From Streptomyces sp. 840.1 (lineage in GTDB: Bacteria > Actinomycetota > Actinomycetes > Streptomycetales > Streptomycetaceae): a stretch of DNA of 64,000 bases. Location: the NCBI RefSeq assembly GCF_003751445.1, contig NZ_RJUU01000001.1, positions 3,167,001-3,231,000 of the forward strand, read 5' to 3'. This document shows, piece by piece, positions 55,201-62,739 of this stretch. The notes below the pieces were generated by a model. It did not search any database. It had not been told where the DNA came from and saw nothing but the letters and a program-made list of their open reading frames with translations. The position numbers were made by a program, and so were the translations under genes. Position 1 is the stretch's first letter. Each line of letters opens with the position of its first letter.

Positions 55201-55759
55201 CATCGCGGGCGTCGGCTTCGACCTGTACATCCGCATGGTCGGCGAGGCGGTCGCCGGCTACCGGACCGCGCTGGAGGGCGGCGGCGAGGAGGAGGAAGCG
55301 CCGCTGGAGGTCAAGATCGAGCTCCCGGTCGACGCGCACATCCCGCACGACTACGCCCCGGGCGAGCGGCTCCGCCTGCAGGCCTACCGCTCGATCGCCT
55401 CGGCCACCTCGGAGGAGGACATCCGGGCGGTCCGCGAGGAGCTCACCGACCGCTACGGCAAGCTCCCGGAAGCGGTCGAGAACCTCCTCCTGGTGGCCGG
55501 CCTGCGCATGCTGGCCCGCGCCTGCGGCGTCAGCGACATCGTGCTCCAGGGCCAGAACATCCGCTTCGCCCCGGTGGAACTGCGCGAGTCGCAGGAGCTC
55601 CGCCTGAAGCGCCTCCACCCCAAGACGATCATCAAGCCGGCCCTCCACCAGATCCTGGTCCCGCGCCCGACGGCCGGCCGGATCGGCGGCAAGCCGGTGG
55701 TGGGCCGCGAACTCCTGGCGTGGACGGGGGAGTTCCTGACGACGATCCTGGGGTCGTGA
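52202..55759 (+). CDS. mfd: Transcription-repair coupling factor
   Basis: Removes RNA polymerase stalled at DNA lesions and recruits UvrA. The protein (1185 aa) has the N-terminal UvrB-like domains (EYPSWETLPHERLSPRSDTVGRR), the RNA polymerase interaction domain after GDYIVHEQHGVGRYIEM, and a superfamily 2 translocase. Walker A is GDVGYGKTE, the DEEQ box is in IVDEEQRFGVEHKE, SATPIPRTLEMA is motif III and QLRGRVGRGR is motif VI. The C-terminal TRCF domain is present. It starts at ATG 52202 with weak Shine-Dalgarno. Confidence 0.97.
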   Translation: MSLHGLLDVVVRDPALSEAVQAAGDGHRMHIDLVGPPAARPFAVAALARDAGRTVLAVTATGREAEDLAAALRTLLPPDTVAEYPSWETLPHERLSPRSDTVGRRLAVLRRLAHPRQDDPETGPVSVVVAPVRSVLQPQVKGLGDLEPVALRIGQSADLGETVEALAAAAYSRVELVEKRGEFAVRGGILDVFPPTEEHPLRVEFWGDDVEEIRYFKIADQRSLEIADHGLWAPPCRELLLTDQVRERAAALAEQHPELGELLNKIAEGIAVEGMESLAPVLVDDMELLIDVLPEGSMAVVCDPERVRTRAADLVATSQEFLEASWAATAGGGEAPIDVGAASLRGIADVRDRARELEMMWWSISPFAADEDLTQTYAAGTAGDTLKLRMHAPEAYRGDTARALADTKGWLADGWRTVYVTEGQGLASRTVEVLGGEGIPARLDADLGEISPSLVHVSCGAIDHGLVDPELKLAVLTETDLTGQRTAIKDLGRMPARRRKSIDPLTLETGDYIVHEQHGVGRYIEMVQRTVQGATREYLLVEYAPAKRGQPGDRLYIPTDQLEQVTKYVGGEAPTLHRLGGADWTKTKARAKKAVKEIAGDLIKLYAARMAAPGHVFGPDTPWQRELEDAFPHAETPDQLSTIAEVKEDMEKSVPMDRLICGDVGYGKTEIAVRAAFKAVQDGKQVAVLVPTTLLVQQHFGTFTERYAQFPVNVRALSRFQSEAQSKSTLEGLREGSVDLVIGTHRLFSSETKFKDLGLVIVDEEQRFGVEHKEQLKKLRANVDVLTMSATPIPRTLEMAVTGIREMSTITTPPEERHPVLTFVGPYEEKQIGAAIRRELLREGQAFYIHNRVESIDRAAARLREIVPEARIATAHGQMSEQALEQVVVDFWEKKFDVLVSTTIVESGIDISNANTLIVERGDNFGLSQLHQLRGRVGRGRDRGYAYFLYPPEKPLTETAHERLATIAQHTEMGAGMYVAMKDLEIRGAGNLLGGEQSGHIAGVGFDLYIRMVGEAVAGYRTALEGGGEEEEAPLEVKIELPVDAHIPHDYAPGERLRLQAYRSIASATSEEDIRAVREELTDRYGKLPEAVENLLLVAGLRMLARACGVSDIVLQGQNIRFAPVELRESQELRLKRLHPKTIIKPALHQILVPRPTAGRIGGKPVVGRELLAWTGEFLTTILGS

Positions 55760-55798
55760 GGGGGCGGGCCGCGGGGCGGGAGTCCCGGAGGGGGTTCC

Positions 55799-56067
55799 TC
55801 AGGTGCGCCGGGCGGCCGGCAGATCCGCAGGAGTGAGCGTCAGGTCCGGGCGCGGGCGCCCTCTTCGGCGCCCGCCGGGCACACGGCCGGCACAGGGGCC
55901 GCCGGCGTACCCGGCACGGCTGTCCGGGCCTCGGCGAGCCCGGACAGCTCACGGTCGCTGAAGCGCTTGGCCTCACGCCACTTGACGGAGCCGAGAGGGA
56001 GCACGCGCTTCCCCGATGCGGCGGGGGTGACGATGCCGTACTCAGCGATGTGAGAGTTGACTCTCAC
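55799..56067 (-). pseudogene. C-terminal remnant of an archaeal-type AAA ATPase (DUF234 end)
   Basis: On the minus strand, EYGIVTPAASGKRVLPLGSV then KWREAKRFSDRELSGL resembles the C-terminal DUF234 part of AAA ATPases common in Streptomyces (their GSVKW...PF segment). The ending is frameshifted: the first frame stops at 55840. Shifting one base near 55845-55855 restores the expected end DLTLTPADLPAARRT and a stop at 55799. The ATPase domain is absent. The left side stops in the palindromic regulator region of the ArsR gene, so the ArsR/MFS pair may have replaced most of this gene. Confidence 0.55.
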
Positions 56068-56068
56068 A
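56049..56068. promoter_or_regulatory. ArsR-type operator 1
   Basis: TGTGAGAGT-TG-ACTCTCACA is a perfect 9-bp inverted repeat with a 2-base centre. It lies 26 bases before the regulator ATG, where binding would block its promoter. Confidence 0.75.
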
Positions 56069-56072
56069 CATT

Positions 56073-56090
56073 GTGAGAGGATGCTCTCAC
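56073..56090. promoter_or_regulatory. ArsR-type operator 2
   Basis: GTGAGAG-GATG-CTCTCAC shares the GTGAGAG half-site with operator 1 and ends 3 bases before the ATG. Two sites 24 bases apart, a little over two helix turns, suggest cooperative autoregulation, with a very short or absent leader. Confidence 0.72.
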
Positions 56091-56093
56091 GTC

Positions 56094-56810
56094 ATGGACT
56101 CCAGTAACCGCATGGGCGATATCGAGATCACCGACCCGCAGGCGATGCGGGCACTGGCGCATCCGGTGCGGCTGGCGATCCTCGATCACCTACGCCGGGA
56201 CGGGCCGGCCACCGCGACCGAACTCGCACCGGACGTGGGGGCGACCCCGTCGGTGACCAGCTGGCATCTGCGCCACCTCGCGAGCTTCGGGCTGGTCCGC
56301 GACGCCGAACCCGGCCCGGACCGCCGGCAGCGACGATGGGAGGCGGTGGCGCGGGGCTTCCGGTTCGAGGAGCCGCAGGACCCGGCGGACGTCGAGGGCC
56401 GGTCGGCGGCGCGCGAACTGTCGCGGCAGATGTTTCTGCGTCACGCGGACGCCCCGGCCCGCTGGGTCGATGAGGTCGAGCCCGTACTCGATCCGGCGTG
56501 GCGCGGTCCGGCCGGGCTGGCCGACACCCGTGTCACGGTCTCGGCCGAGGAACTCGCGGCCATCCAGGACGGGATCGAGCGGATTCTCGCGCCGTACGTC
56601 ACGCGCGACCCGGCCGACCGGCCCGCCGGAAGCCGTGGCGTACGGCTGATGCGCTACGTCCTGCCGGAAGCAGCCGGAGAGCAGAGCCAGGCGGAGGCGG
56701 ACCGGCAGGTGGACCACGGAGAGGTACGGCAGGCGGACCGCCGGACACAGGGAGCGGACCGCCGGGAAGAGCGGCAGGCGGACCGCCGGGCAGGGCGGCG
56801 GAAGCCATGA
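56094..56810 (+). CDS. ArsR-like winged-helix regulator of the adjacent MFS exporter
   Basis: The product (238 aa) has an ArsR-like helix-turn-helix domain near the N-terminus: ITDPQAMRALAHPVRLAILDHL, then GATPSVTSWHLRHLASFGLV, the recognition helix. A helical middle region follows, and a highly charged tail (about 205-238) with repeated ADRR words. The tail is encoded by three copies of GCGGACCGCCGG. It is translationally coupled to the MFS gene (ATGA). ATG at 56094 is preferred; ATG at 56112 is possible, and a GTG inside operator 2 is less likely. Confidence 0.88.
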   Translation: MDSSNRMGDIEITDPQAMRALAHPVRLAILDHLRRDGPATATELAPDVGATPSVTSWHLRHLASFGLVRDAEPGPDRRQRRWEAVARGFRFEEPQDPADVEGRSAARELSRQMFLRHADAPARWVDEVEPVLDPAWRGPAGLADTRVTVSAEELAAIQDGIERILAPYVTRDPADRPAGSRGVRLMRYVLPEAAGEQSQAEADRQVDHGEVRQADRRTQGADRREERQADRRAGRRKP

Positions 56811-58123
56811 GCGACGAGGGCCTGCCGCCCGCGATATCCCTGTGGCGCGATCGCCGGTTCGCCCGCTTCTGGGCCGGCAACTCGGTCTCGCAGTTCGGCG
56901 ACCGGATCACCGAGCTGGCCCTGCCCCTGATCGCGATCGGCGCGCTGGACGCCTCGGCCAACCAGGTGGCGTGGCTGACCGCGCTCATCTGGACCCCCAA
57001 CCTGCTCGCGATCCTCCTGGGCGCCTGGGTGGACCACCAGGCACACAAACGCCGCCTGATGATCCTCGCCGACCTCGTGCGCGCCGCGGTGCTGCTGAGC
57101 CTGCCGGCGGCTCAGCTGCTGGGGGCGGTGACGCTCACGCACCTGTATGCCGCGGCCTTGCTGACGGGCGCCGCCGGGGTGCTGTTCAACACCGCCTATC
57201 CGCCGTTCTTCGTGCGGCTCGTGCCGCGCGCCTCCTATGTGGACGCGAACAGCAAGCTCAGCGCCAGCCGTTCGGCCTCCTACGTCGCAGGTCCCGCGAT
57301 CGGCGGCGCGCTGGTCCAGGCGCTTACCGCACCCGTCGCCCTCGTGGTGGACGCCCTGACCTTCCTGGTGTCGGCGGTCCTGATCGGCCGGGTCCGGGTC
57401 GAGGAACCGCCGGCGGCCACCCGGGGCGCATCCGGGACCTCCCTGCTGCGGCGGTCCAGGGAGGGCCTGGCGTTCGTCGTCCGTCACCCGGTGCTGCGGG
57501 CGAGCCTCGGCTGCGCGGCCACCGTCAACTTCTTCACCTTCGTCGGAGGCAGCGGCCTGCTCGTGCTGTTCGCCAGCCGGAGCCTCGGACTGTCGGCAGG
57601 CGTGATCGGCCTCGCCCTCGGGGCCGGCGCGACCGGAGGCCTGCTCGGCGCGGTGTGTGCACCCGCGATCTCACGACGGCTCGGCATGGGGCGCAGCATC
57701 GCCGTGGGCGCCGTGCTCTTCCCCGCACCGATCGCCATCGCCGCCGCGGCGGACGGCCCGCTCTGGCTCCGCGCGGGGGCGCTCGCCGCGTCGCAGTTCC
57801 TCGCCGGCTTCGGCGTCATGCTGTTCGACGTCAACCTCAACTCCCTCCAGGCCGCAGTCATCCCCGATCACATGCGCAGCCGGGTCGCGGGTGCGTACAG
57901 CACGGTCAATTACGGGACGCGCCCCGTCGGCGCCATCGTCGGCGGCGTGCTCGCCACGCTCGTCGGGTTGCGACCGACACTCCTGGTGGCCGCCGTCGGG
58001 GGAGCCCTGTCGCTGCTCTGGCTGCTGCCGTCCCCGATCCCCCGGATCCGTTCACTGGACCCGGGGGCGCTTGCGGGCGTGATCGGGAACGCGGATGACG
58101 GCAGCCGGCGGGCGTCCCCTTGA
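56807..58123 (+). CDS. MFS exporter (12-helix, EntS/MefA-like)
   Basis: The product (438 aa) has about 12 helices. It opens with the family-typical SLWRDRRFARFWAGNSVSQFGDRITELALPL, found in siderophore and macrolide exporters, followed by motif-A-like DHQAHKRRLMILADLVRA. It is coupled to the upstream ArsR-like regulator, so expression is probably induced when the regulator's ligand binds. Its 3' end overlaps the convergent ATP-binding protein gene by 72 bases. Confidence 0.91.
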   Translation: MSDEGLPPAISLWRDRRFARFWAGNSVSQFGDRITELALPLIAIGALDASANQVAWLTALIWTPNLLAILLGAWVDHQAHKRRLMILADLVRAAVLLSLPAAQLLGAVTLTHLYAAALLTGAAGVLFNTAYPPFFVRLVPRASYVDANSKLSASRSASYVAGPAIGGALVQALTAPVALVVDALTFLVSAVLIGRVRVEEPPAATRGASGTSLLRRSREGLAFVVRHPVLRASLGCAATVNFFTFVGGSGLLVLFASRSLGLSAGVIGLALGAGATGGLLGAVCAPAISRRLGMGRSIAVGAVLFPAPIAIAAAADGPLWLRAGALAASQFLAGFGVMLFDVNLNSLQAAVIPDHMRSRVAGAYSTVNYGTRPVGAIVGGVLATLVGLRPTLLVAAVGGALSLLWLLPSPIPRIRSLDPGALAGVIGNADDGSRRASP

Positions 58124-58591
58124 GCCACCGGTCACGGGGCCTGCCGACTGCGGGTCCGGCTCCGGTCGCAGGCCCGCCGGCTCGGTGCGGGGGCTTGGCC
58201 CCGGCGCGGGCGGGGTCTTGAAGGCCAGCCACACGGTCTTGCCGACGATGTGATCAACGACGCCGAAGTCATCGGCGAGACCGCGCACGAGGTGTAACCC
58301 GCGCCCTGAGCAGGAGTCGTCGTCGGGGTGCTGCACCACCGGACGGCCGGGCCCGCTGTCGCGGACCTCCAGCCGCACCAGTTCCTCGGTCCGGTGGATT
58401 TCGACGCTGAACTCGCGGCCGGCCGGTGCCCCGTGAAGCAACGCGTTGGTGGCGAGCTCTGACACGCACAGCCGTATGTCCTCGACCAAGGGGCGGAGAT
58501 CCCACTGGAGAAGGACGCCGGTGACGAAGTCGCGTGAGGCACCAACGGAGGTGCGCCTGCGGGAAAAGCGTCGTTGCTGAGACAGGGACAC
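58052..58591 (-). CDS. RsbW-like ATP-binding protein (HATPase)
   Basis: The product (179 aa) has a GHKL ATPase domain: VEDIRLCVSELATNALLHGAP (N-box), LVRLEVRDSGPGRPVV (G1-box) and GRGLHLVRGLADDFGV (G2-box). Proteins like this are abundant in Streptomyces as anti-sigma-factor-type kinases, usually without a local partner. After about residue 128 a Pro/Arg-rich tail of some 50 residues follows; it is encoded opposite the MFS gene end and may be dispensable. Confidence 0.86.
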   Translation of the reverse strand: MSLSQQRRFSRRRTSVGASRDFVTGVLLQWDLRPLVEDIRLCVSELATNALLHGAPAGREFSVEIHRTEELVRLEVRDSGPGRPVVQHPDDDSCSGRGLHLVRGLADDFGVVDHIVGKTVWLAFKTPPAPGPSPRTEPAGLRPEPDPQSAGPVTGGSRGRPPAAVIRVPDHARKRPRVQ

Positions 58592-58752
58592 GGTGTTTCA
58601 CCGCCTTGCTCGCGGAACGTAACGTAGCGGTGACTGTACTGCTATTCATGAAAAGCGGCAAGATTTGACTGGTGCCGGGAGCGCCCGAGTCGCCTACCGT
58701 GTGATGCGGCAGGCCGGTGTTGGCGTTGGTGATGGCTGCGGAGGAGAACGGC

Positions 58753-59295
58753 ATGGGCGACAGTGAATGGATCAGCGCTTCGGTGCCCTACCTCGCCGCG
58801 ACTTCCGGGGCTCCAGGTGACGCGTGGGGTGCGGAGGCCGCCGCCGAGGGGCGTCGTGGCAGCCAGCGCATTGTTCAGGCGGGCGAAGTGGAGGCACCGG
58901 AACATGTCGCTGAGCTGCTGGGGCTGCCCGCCGGGCAGCGCGTCGTCGCCCGGCGCAGGATCATGTATCTCGACGGTGAGCCGTGCGAGTTGACGGACAC
59001 GTACTATCCCGTGGACATCGCGGGCGGCACGGGTCTGGCCGGCGTCCGGAAGATCGCGGGCGGGGCGATCAGGCTGCTCGCGGACCTGGGTCACGTGGGA
59101 GTCCGCGTGCGAGAGGAAGTGACCGCGCGCCCGGCGACCGGGCAGGAGCGGGAACAACTGTGCCTGGCGGAAGGGGAACCCGTGCTGCAACTCACCCGGC
59201 TCACTCTGGACGACTCTGGCAGGGCCATTCAGGCAGACGTCATGGCGATGCCGCCGCGACGCCAGAAGCTGCGGTACGAGATCAGGATCGGATGA
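58753..59295 (+). CDS. UTRA-domain protein lacking a DNA-binding domain
   Basis: The product (180 aa) is essentially one UTRA (chorismate-lyase-fold) ligand domain, with an N-terminal stretch of about 30 residues that has no GntR helix-turn-helix. Conserved pieces are LLGLPAGQRVVARRRIMYLDGEP, TYYPVDIAGGTGL and EPVLQLTRLTLDDSGRAI. It resembles the UTRA half of the next gene and is coupled to it (ATGA). It could bind the same ligand, dimerise with the full regulator or be a truncated duplicate. ATG at 58753 has GGAGG 8 bases upstream. Confidence 0.82.
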   Translation: MGDSEWISASVPYLAATSGAPGDAWGAEAAAEGRRGSQRIVQAGEVEAPEHVAELLGLPAGQRVVARRRIMYLDGEPCELTDTYYPVDIAGGTGLAGVRKIAGGAIRLLADLGHVGVRVREEVTARPATGQEREQLCLAEGEPVLQLTRLTLDDSGRAIQADVMAMPPRRQKLRYEIRIG

Positions 59296-60071
59296 CTGTG
59301 CCCAGAACCGAAGCGGATGCCGTCGACCGCCGTTCACTGCACGAACGGATCGCGGCCGACCTCAGGGACCAGATCATGGGCGGAGATCTCGCTCCCGGCG
59401 CCCGCCTGCCGTCCACCGTGCACCTCAAGGAACGGTTCAACGCCTCGAACGCCACCGTGCAGAAGGCCCTGCTGCTACTCAAAGAAGAACAATTGGTAAT
59501 CGGCAAGGCCGGTGCCGCGGTAACGGTCCGCGAGCATCGCCAGCGAACCGTCCGCCCGGCCTCGTACATGGCACCGGCAGGTTCGGGGGAGCCGTACCGC
59601 TGGCTGGCCGAGGCGACCAGGGCGGGCTCCCGTGCGCACAGCACACTGCTTGAGGTGGCCGAGTGCGAACCTCCCGCAGATGTTGCGGAGGCCCTTCGCC
59701 TGCCGGAGGGCGGCACCGCGCTCCTGCGGCGTCAGCTCCTCGTGGTCGACGGCGAACCGGTCGAACTCGTGGCGTCGTACTACCCGCTGGACATCGTCGC
59801 CGGCACGGCGATGACGGTGCGCCGGAAGATCCCGGGCGGGACACCCACGCTGCTCGCGGAGCTGGGCCACCCGCCGCGGCTCAGCGTGGACCGGGTCTCG
59901 GCGCGGGTGCCTACGCAGGATCAGTACCAGGCGCTCCGGCTGCCCGGTGGGCTCCCGGTCCTGCGAACGCTGCGCGTTGTCTACAGCGAGGCCGCACGGC
60001 CCATCGAAGTGACCGTCATGGTGAAGGCCGGCCATCTGTACGAGCTGCAGTACGAGTTCACGGCGGAGTGA
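59292..60071 (+). CDS. GntR/UTRA family regulator
   Basis: The product (259 aa) has a complete GntR domain (LHERIAADLRDQIMGGDLAPGARLPSTVHLKERFNAS, recognition helix NATVQKALLLL) and a UTRA domain with DGEPVELVASYYPLDIVAGTAM. It is paralogous to the upstream UTRA-only protein. In Streptomyces such regulators often respond to sugars or signals and act as repressors. No metabolic gene is linked, so the ligand is unknown. The start overlaps the upstream stop. Confidence 0.92.
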   Translation: MTVPRTEADAVDRRSLHERIAADLRDQIMGGDLAPGARLPSTVHLKERFNASNATVQKALLLLKEEQLVIGKAGAAVTVREHRQRTVRPASYMAPAGSGEPYRWLAEATRAGSRAHSTLLEVAECEPPADVAEALRLPEGGTALLRRQLLVVDGEPVELVASYYPLDIVAGTAMTVRRKIPGGTPTLLAELGHPPRLSVDRVSARVPTQDQYQALRLPGGLPVLRTLRVVYSEAARPIEVTVMVKAGHLYELQYEFTAE

Positions 60072-60119
60072 GCGGGGCCGGCTTGCCGATGAGGGGCAGG
60101 GGCTCTTCCCGGGCGGGAG

Positions 60120-60695
60120 TCAGCCGGCCCCGTCCGCCTCGAACATCGACGCGGCCAGCGACCGGAACACCTCCTCCGGGTCCCGGTCGCCCACCGCGCC
60201 GCCCAGGTTGCCGCTCAGCAGCAGGGTTGCGAAGCCGTGGGCCAGGGACCAGGCGGCGGTGCCCGTGAGCCGGGGGTCCCCGCCGCGGCGGGCGGCGGGG
60301 AGTGTGCTGACGCCCGTTCGCAGTTCGACCGAGGCCCGGAGCTTCGCGGCCACCAGGTCCGGGTCGTCCTCGCGGCAGAGCTCCGGCTGGAACATGACCT
60401 GGAAGTGCGCCGGGTGCCCGGTGGCGAACCGCACGTACCGCACCCCGCGCTCGCGCAGGTCCGGGGCGTCGGCCAGGGCGTCGGCGAAGAGCTCGTAGCC
60501 CTCGGCGGCGATGGCGGTGAGCAGGCCCGTGCGGTCCTTGAAGTGGTGGGCGGGGGCGGCGTGGGAGACGCCGGCCCGGCGGGCCAGGTCGCGCAGGCTC
60601 AGCGCGCCGGGGCCCTCGGTGCGGATGACGTCGAGCGCGGCGGTGAGGACGGCCCGCCGCAGATCGCCGTGGTGATAGGTGCCGGTGCTCGTCAT
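60120..60695 (-). CDS. TetR/AcrR family regulator
   Basis: The product (191 aa) has a TetR DNA-binding domain (YHHGDLRRAVLTAALDVIRTEGPGALSLRDLARRAGVSHAAPAHHF) and a C-terminal WHG-type ligand domain (WSLAHGFATLLLSGNLGG). It is divergent from the SCO6745-family gene, with two long direct repeats between them, and probably controls that gene and itself. Confidence 0.91.
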   Translation of the reverse strand: MTSTGTYHHGDLRRAVLTAALDVIRTEGPGALSLRDLARRAGVSHAAPAHHFKDRTGLLTAIAAEGYELFADALADAPDLRERGVRYVRFATGHPAHFQVMFQPELCREDDPDLVAAKLRASVELRTGVSTLPAARRGGDPRLTGTAAWSLAHGFATLLLSGNLGGAVGDRDPEEVFRSLAASMFEADGAG

Positions 60696-60713
60696 GACAG
60701 CAGATTACGCGGA

Positions 60714-60775
60714 ATCTAGGCATTGACAAGTTAGGGGGCGGGGCGCACTGTGGGCATCTAGTCACTGGCAAGATT
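60714..60775. promoter_or_regulatory. Pair of long direct repeats between TetR and SCO6745-family genes
   Basis: ATCTAGGCATTGACAAGTT (60714-60732) and ATCTAGTCACTGGCAAGATT (60756-60775) are closely related 19-20 base sites 42 bases apart, four helix turns. Each has weak internal dyad symmetry (CT-x-G-x-CA...TG-x-C-x-AG). The first includes TTGACA, a possible -35 element. They are the probable TetR operators. Confidence 0.65.
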
Positions 60776-60796
60776 CGTGTCACGGAAGGCGGAGAC

Positions 60797-61663
60797 ATGT
60801 CCGACGAGCTGGGTCGCGCACGGCAGATGTGGCACCTCCTGGAGCCCCTGCACGCTGTTGTCTACTACGCGCCGGAGGCCTTCGAGGAGGCCGCCGCGCT
60901 CGGCTACCGGACCGACGAGCGCTGGCCGAGCTACTTCGCCTGGCGGGCCGCGCCGCTCGGGGACGCGGACGCGGCCCGGGTCGCCGGGACCTTCTACAGC
61001 TTCAGCCCGGCCATGGTGGACGAATACGTGCCCGCCGTCTGGTCCGTCGCCCCGTCCGCCGCCGTGCTCGCGGCCCGCACCAGGGCCGTCGACCGCACGT
61101 ACCGGACCCTGCTGGGGGAGGCGTGCGACGCTCCGGACACCGTCGAGGCCGTCGAGCTCCTGCGCCGCGTCACGGACGCCGCCGACACGACGGGCCGCCC
61201 GCTCGCCGCGGCCAACGCCGCCCTGCCCCGGCCGGACGAACCCCACCTCGCGCTCTGGCGTGCGGCGACCGTCCTGCGCGAGCACCGCGGCGACGGCCAC
61301 CTCGCGGCGCTCGCCGGCGCCGGGCTCGACCCGGTCGAGTTACTGGTCTCCTTCGCGGCTGTCGGCGCGGCGGCACCCGAGGTGTTCGCGAGCCGGGGGT
61401 GGAGCGATCAGGAGTGGGAGGCGGCCCGTCAGAGGCTTCTGAAGCGGGGGCTGTTGACGCCTGACGGTACGGCTACGGAGGCGGGACGGGCGCTGCGCGG
61501 CGAGGTCGAGCGGCGTACGGACGAGGCGGCCGCCGCCCCCTGGCGGGTGCTCGGGAGTCAGGAGCGGGAGCGGCTCGTGGAGTTGCTCGGCCCGTTGTGG
61601 GTGGCGGCGATCGGGTCTGGGATGCTGCCCTCCGAGACGACGCTGGGCATCGGGAAGGTGTGA
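60797..61663 (+). CDS. SCO6745-family protein (SalK-like), function unknown
   Basis: The product (288 aa) is helical, with an N-terminal MWHLLEPLHAVVYYAPEAFEEAAALGY and a C-terminal winged-helix-like part (WSDQEWEAARQRLLKRGLLTPDGTATEAG). This is the pattern of the actinobacterial SCO6745 family, whose biochemical role is not established as far as I know. GGAG lies 5 bases before ATG. It is divergent from a TetR gene, which suggests ligand-induced expression. Confidence 0.82.
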   Translation: MSDELGRARQMWHLLEPLHAVVYYAPEAFEEAAALGYRTDERWPSYFAWRAAPLGDADAARVAGTFYSFSPAMVDEYVPAVWSVAPSAAVLAARTRAVDRTYRTLLGEACDAPDTVEAVELLRRVTDAADTTGRPLAAANAALPRPDEPHLALWRAATVLREHRGDGHLAALAGAGLDPVELLVSFAAVGAAAPEVFASRGWSDQEWEAARQRLLKRGLLTPDGTATEAGRALRGEVERRTDEAAAAPWRVLGSQERERLVELLGPLWVAAIGSGMLPSETTLGIGKV

Positions 61664-61771
61664 TCCGGAGCGCATCCGGGGCGCAGGGCGGTCATGAACA
61701 CGTCCTAGCGGGGAATACATCCGTAGAATAACCGAGTTGATTCGGCTTTCTCCCCGTCAGGACGGCTTCGA

Positions 61772-62551
61772 GTGATATCTCCCCGCACATACCGAGTGAT
61801 GGTGCCCGCCCTCGGAGTGGCCGCCGTGCTGGCCCTGGCGGGCTGCGACCCCGAGAAGGTCACGTCCGGTGCCGAGTCGCCGGGCGCCGGCTCGAACGGC
61901 GGCGGCCCGGTCACCGCCTTCGGCGCCAGGCCGCTCGACAACGCCGACGGCACGAAGGCCGGCCTGGCGCCCCTCACCTCCGACAAGGACCGGGCGGCGG
62001 CCCGCAAGGTCATCGAGAAGGTCGCCACCAAGGGGCGCGGCCCGAAGACCGGCTACGAGCGCGACAAGTTCGGGTACGCCTGGAAGGACTCCGTCGACCA
62101 CGTGCCGCTGTCCCACAACGGCTGCGACACCCGCAACGACCTGCTGGCCCGGGACGGCAAGAAGGTCGAGTTCAGGTCGGGTTCGAAGTGCGTGGTCGCC
62201 TCGATGACCCTCAAGGACCCGTACACCGGCAAGACCATCGAGTGGCGCAAGCAGCAGGCCACCAAGGTCCAGATCGACCACGTCATGCCGCTGTCGTACG
62301 ACTGGCAGATGGGCGCCGCCCACTGGAACGAGTCCAAGCGGCAGCAGATCGCCAACGACCCGCTCAACCTCATCCCGGTGGACGGCCCGGCCAACAACGC
62401 CAAGCGCGACTCGGGCCCGGCGTCCTGGCTGCCGCCGTACAAGCCGGTGCGATGCTCGTACGCGCTGCGGTTCGCGCAGGTCTCGCTGAAGTACGAACTC
62501 CCGGTCACCACCGCCGACAAGAAGGTCATGCTGGAGCTGTGCGGCGGCTGA
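61772..62551 (+). CDS. Secreted HNH-type nuclease lipoprotein (DUF1524/GmrSD C-terminal fold)
   Basis: The product (259 aa) has a lipobox (VLALAGC), so it should be a membrane-anchored extracellular lipoprotein, then a Gly/Ser linker. The nuclease core is VQIDHVMPLSYDWQMGA with the catalytic His in IDHVMPL, followed by NDPLNLIPVDGPANNAKRDSGPASWLPP, the HNH Asn/His-like helix region. It probably degrades extracellular DNA. GTG at 61772 keeps the arginines needed before the signal helix; ATG at 61799 would remove them. Confidence 0.87.
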   Translation: MISPRTYRVMVPALGVAAVLALAGCDPEKVTSGAESPGAGSNGGGPVTAFGARPLDNADGTKAGLAPLTSDKDRAAARKVIEKVATKGRGPKTGYERDKFGYAWKDSVDHVPLSHNGCDTRNDLLARDGKKVEFRSGSKCVVASMTLKDPYTGKTIEWRKQQATKVQIDHVMPLSYDWQMGAAHWNESKRQQIANDPLNLIPVDGPANNAKRDSGPASWLPPYKPVRCSYALRFAQVSLKYELPVTTADKKVMLELCGG

Positions 62552-62581
62552 GGGCCGTGCGAAAACCTCTGGGCGAAAGCT

Positions 62582-62619
62582 CGGCGGCCCCACCGGATCT
62601 GATTCCTGTGGGGCCGCCG
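62582..62619. terminator. Bidirectional terminator, nuclease / toxin-immunity border
   Basis: A perfect 12-bp stem, CGGCGGCCCCAC with its complement, and a 14-base loop. It marks the end of the nuclease gene and the approximate left limit of the low-G+C toxin/immunity segment, which then runs 62640-63620. Confidence 0.82.
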
Positions 62620-62739
62620 GGGCGCTGTGCGGATTTTCCTACCTGGCGGATACTTCGTTCACTTCGGGCCGCCTGGCGGGTGGCAATATCTGCCCACCTC
62701 GATTTCCGGAAATGTAAAGCGCCTCATCTGAATCATGCC

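Noticed and set aside
52181..55648. 1155-codon minus-strand open frame opposite mfd
   Set aside because: The mfd motifs on the plus strand are unequivocal. The antisense frame is a Leu/Gly/Asp/Arg shadow without recognisable features.
58665..58700. TTGACT and TACCGT as promoter of the UTRA-only gene
   Set aside because: Their 24-base spacing is outside the range for a sigma-70 promoter.
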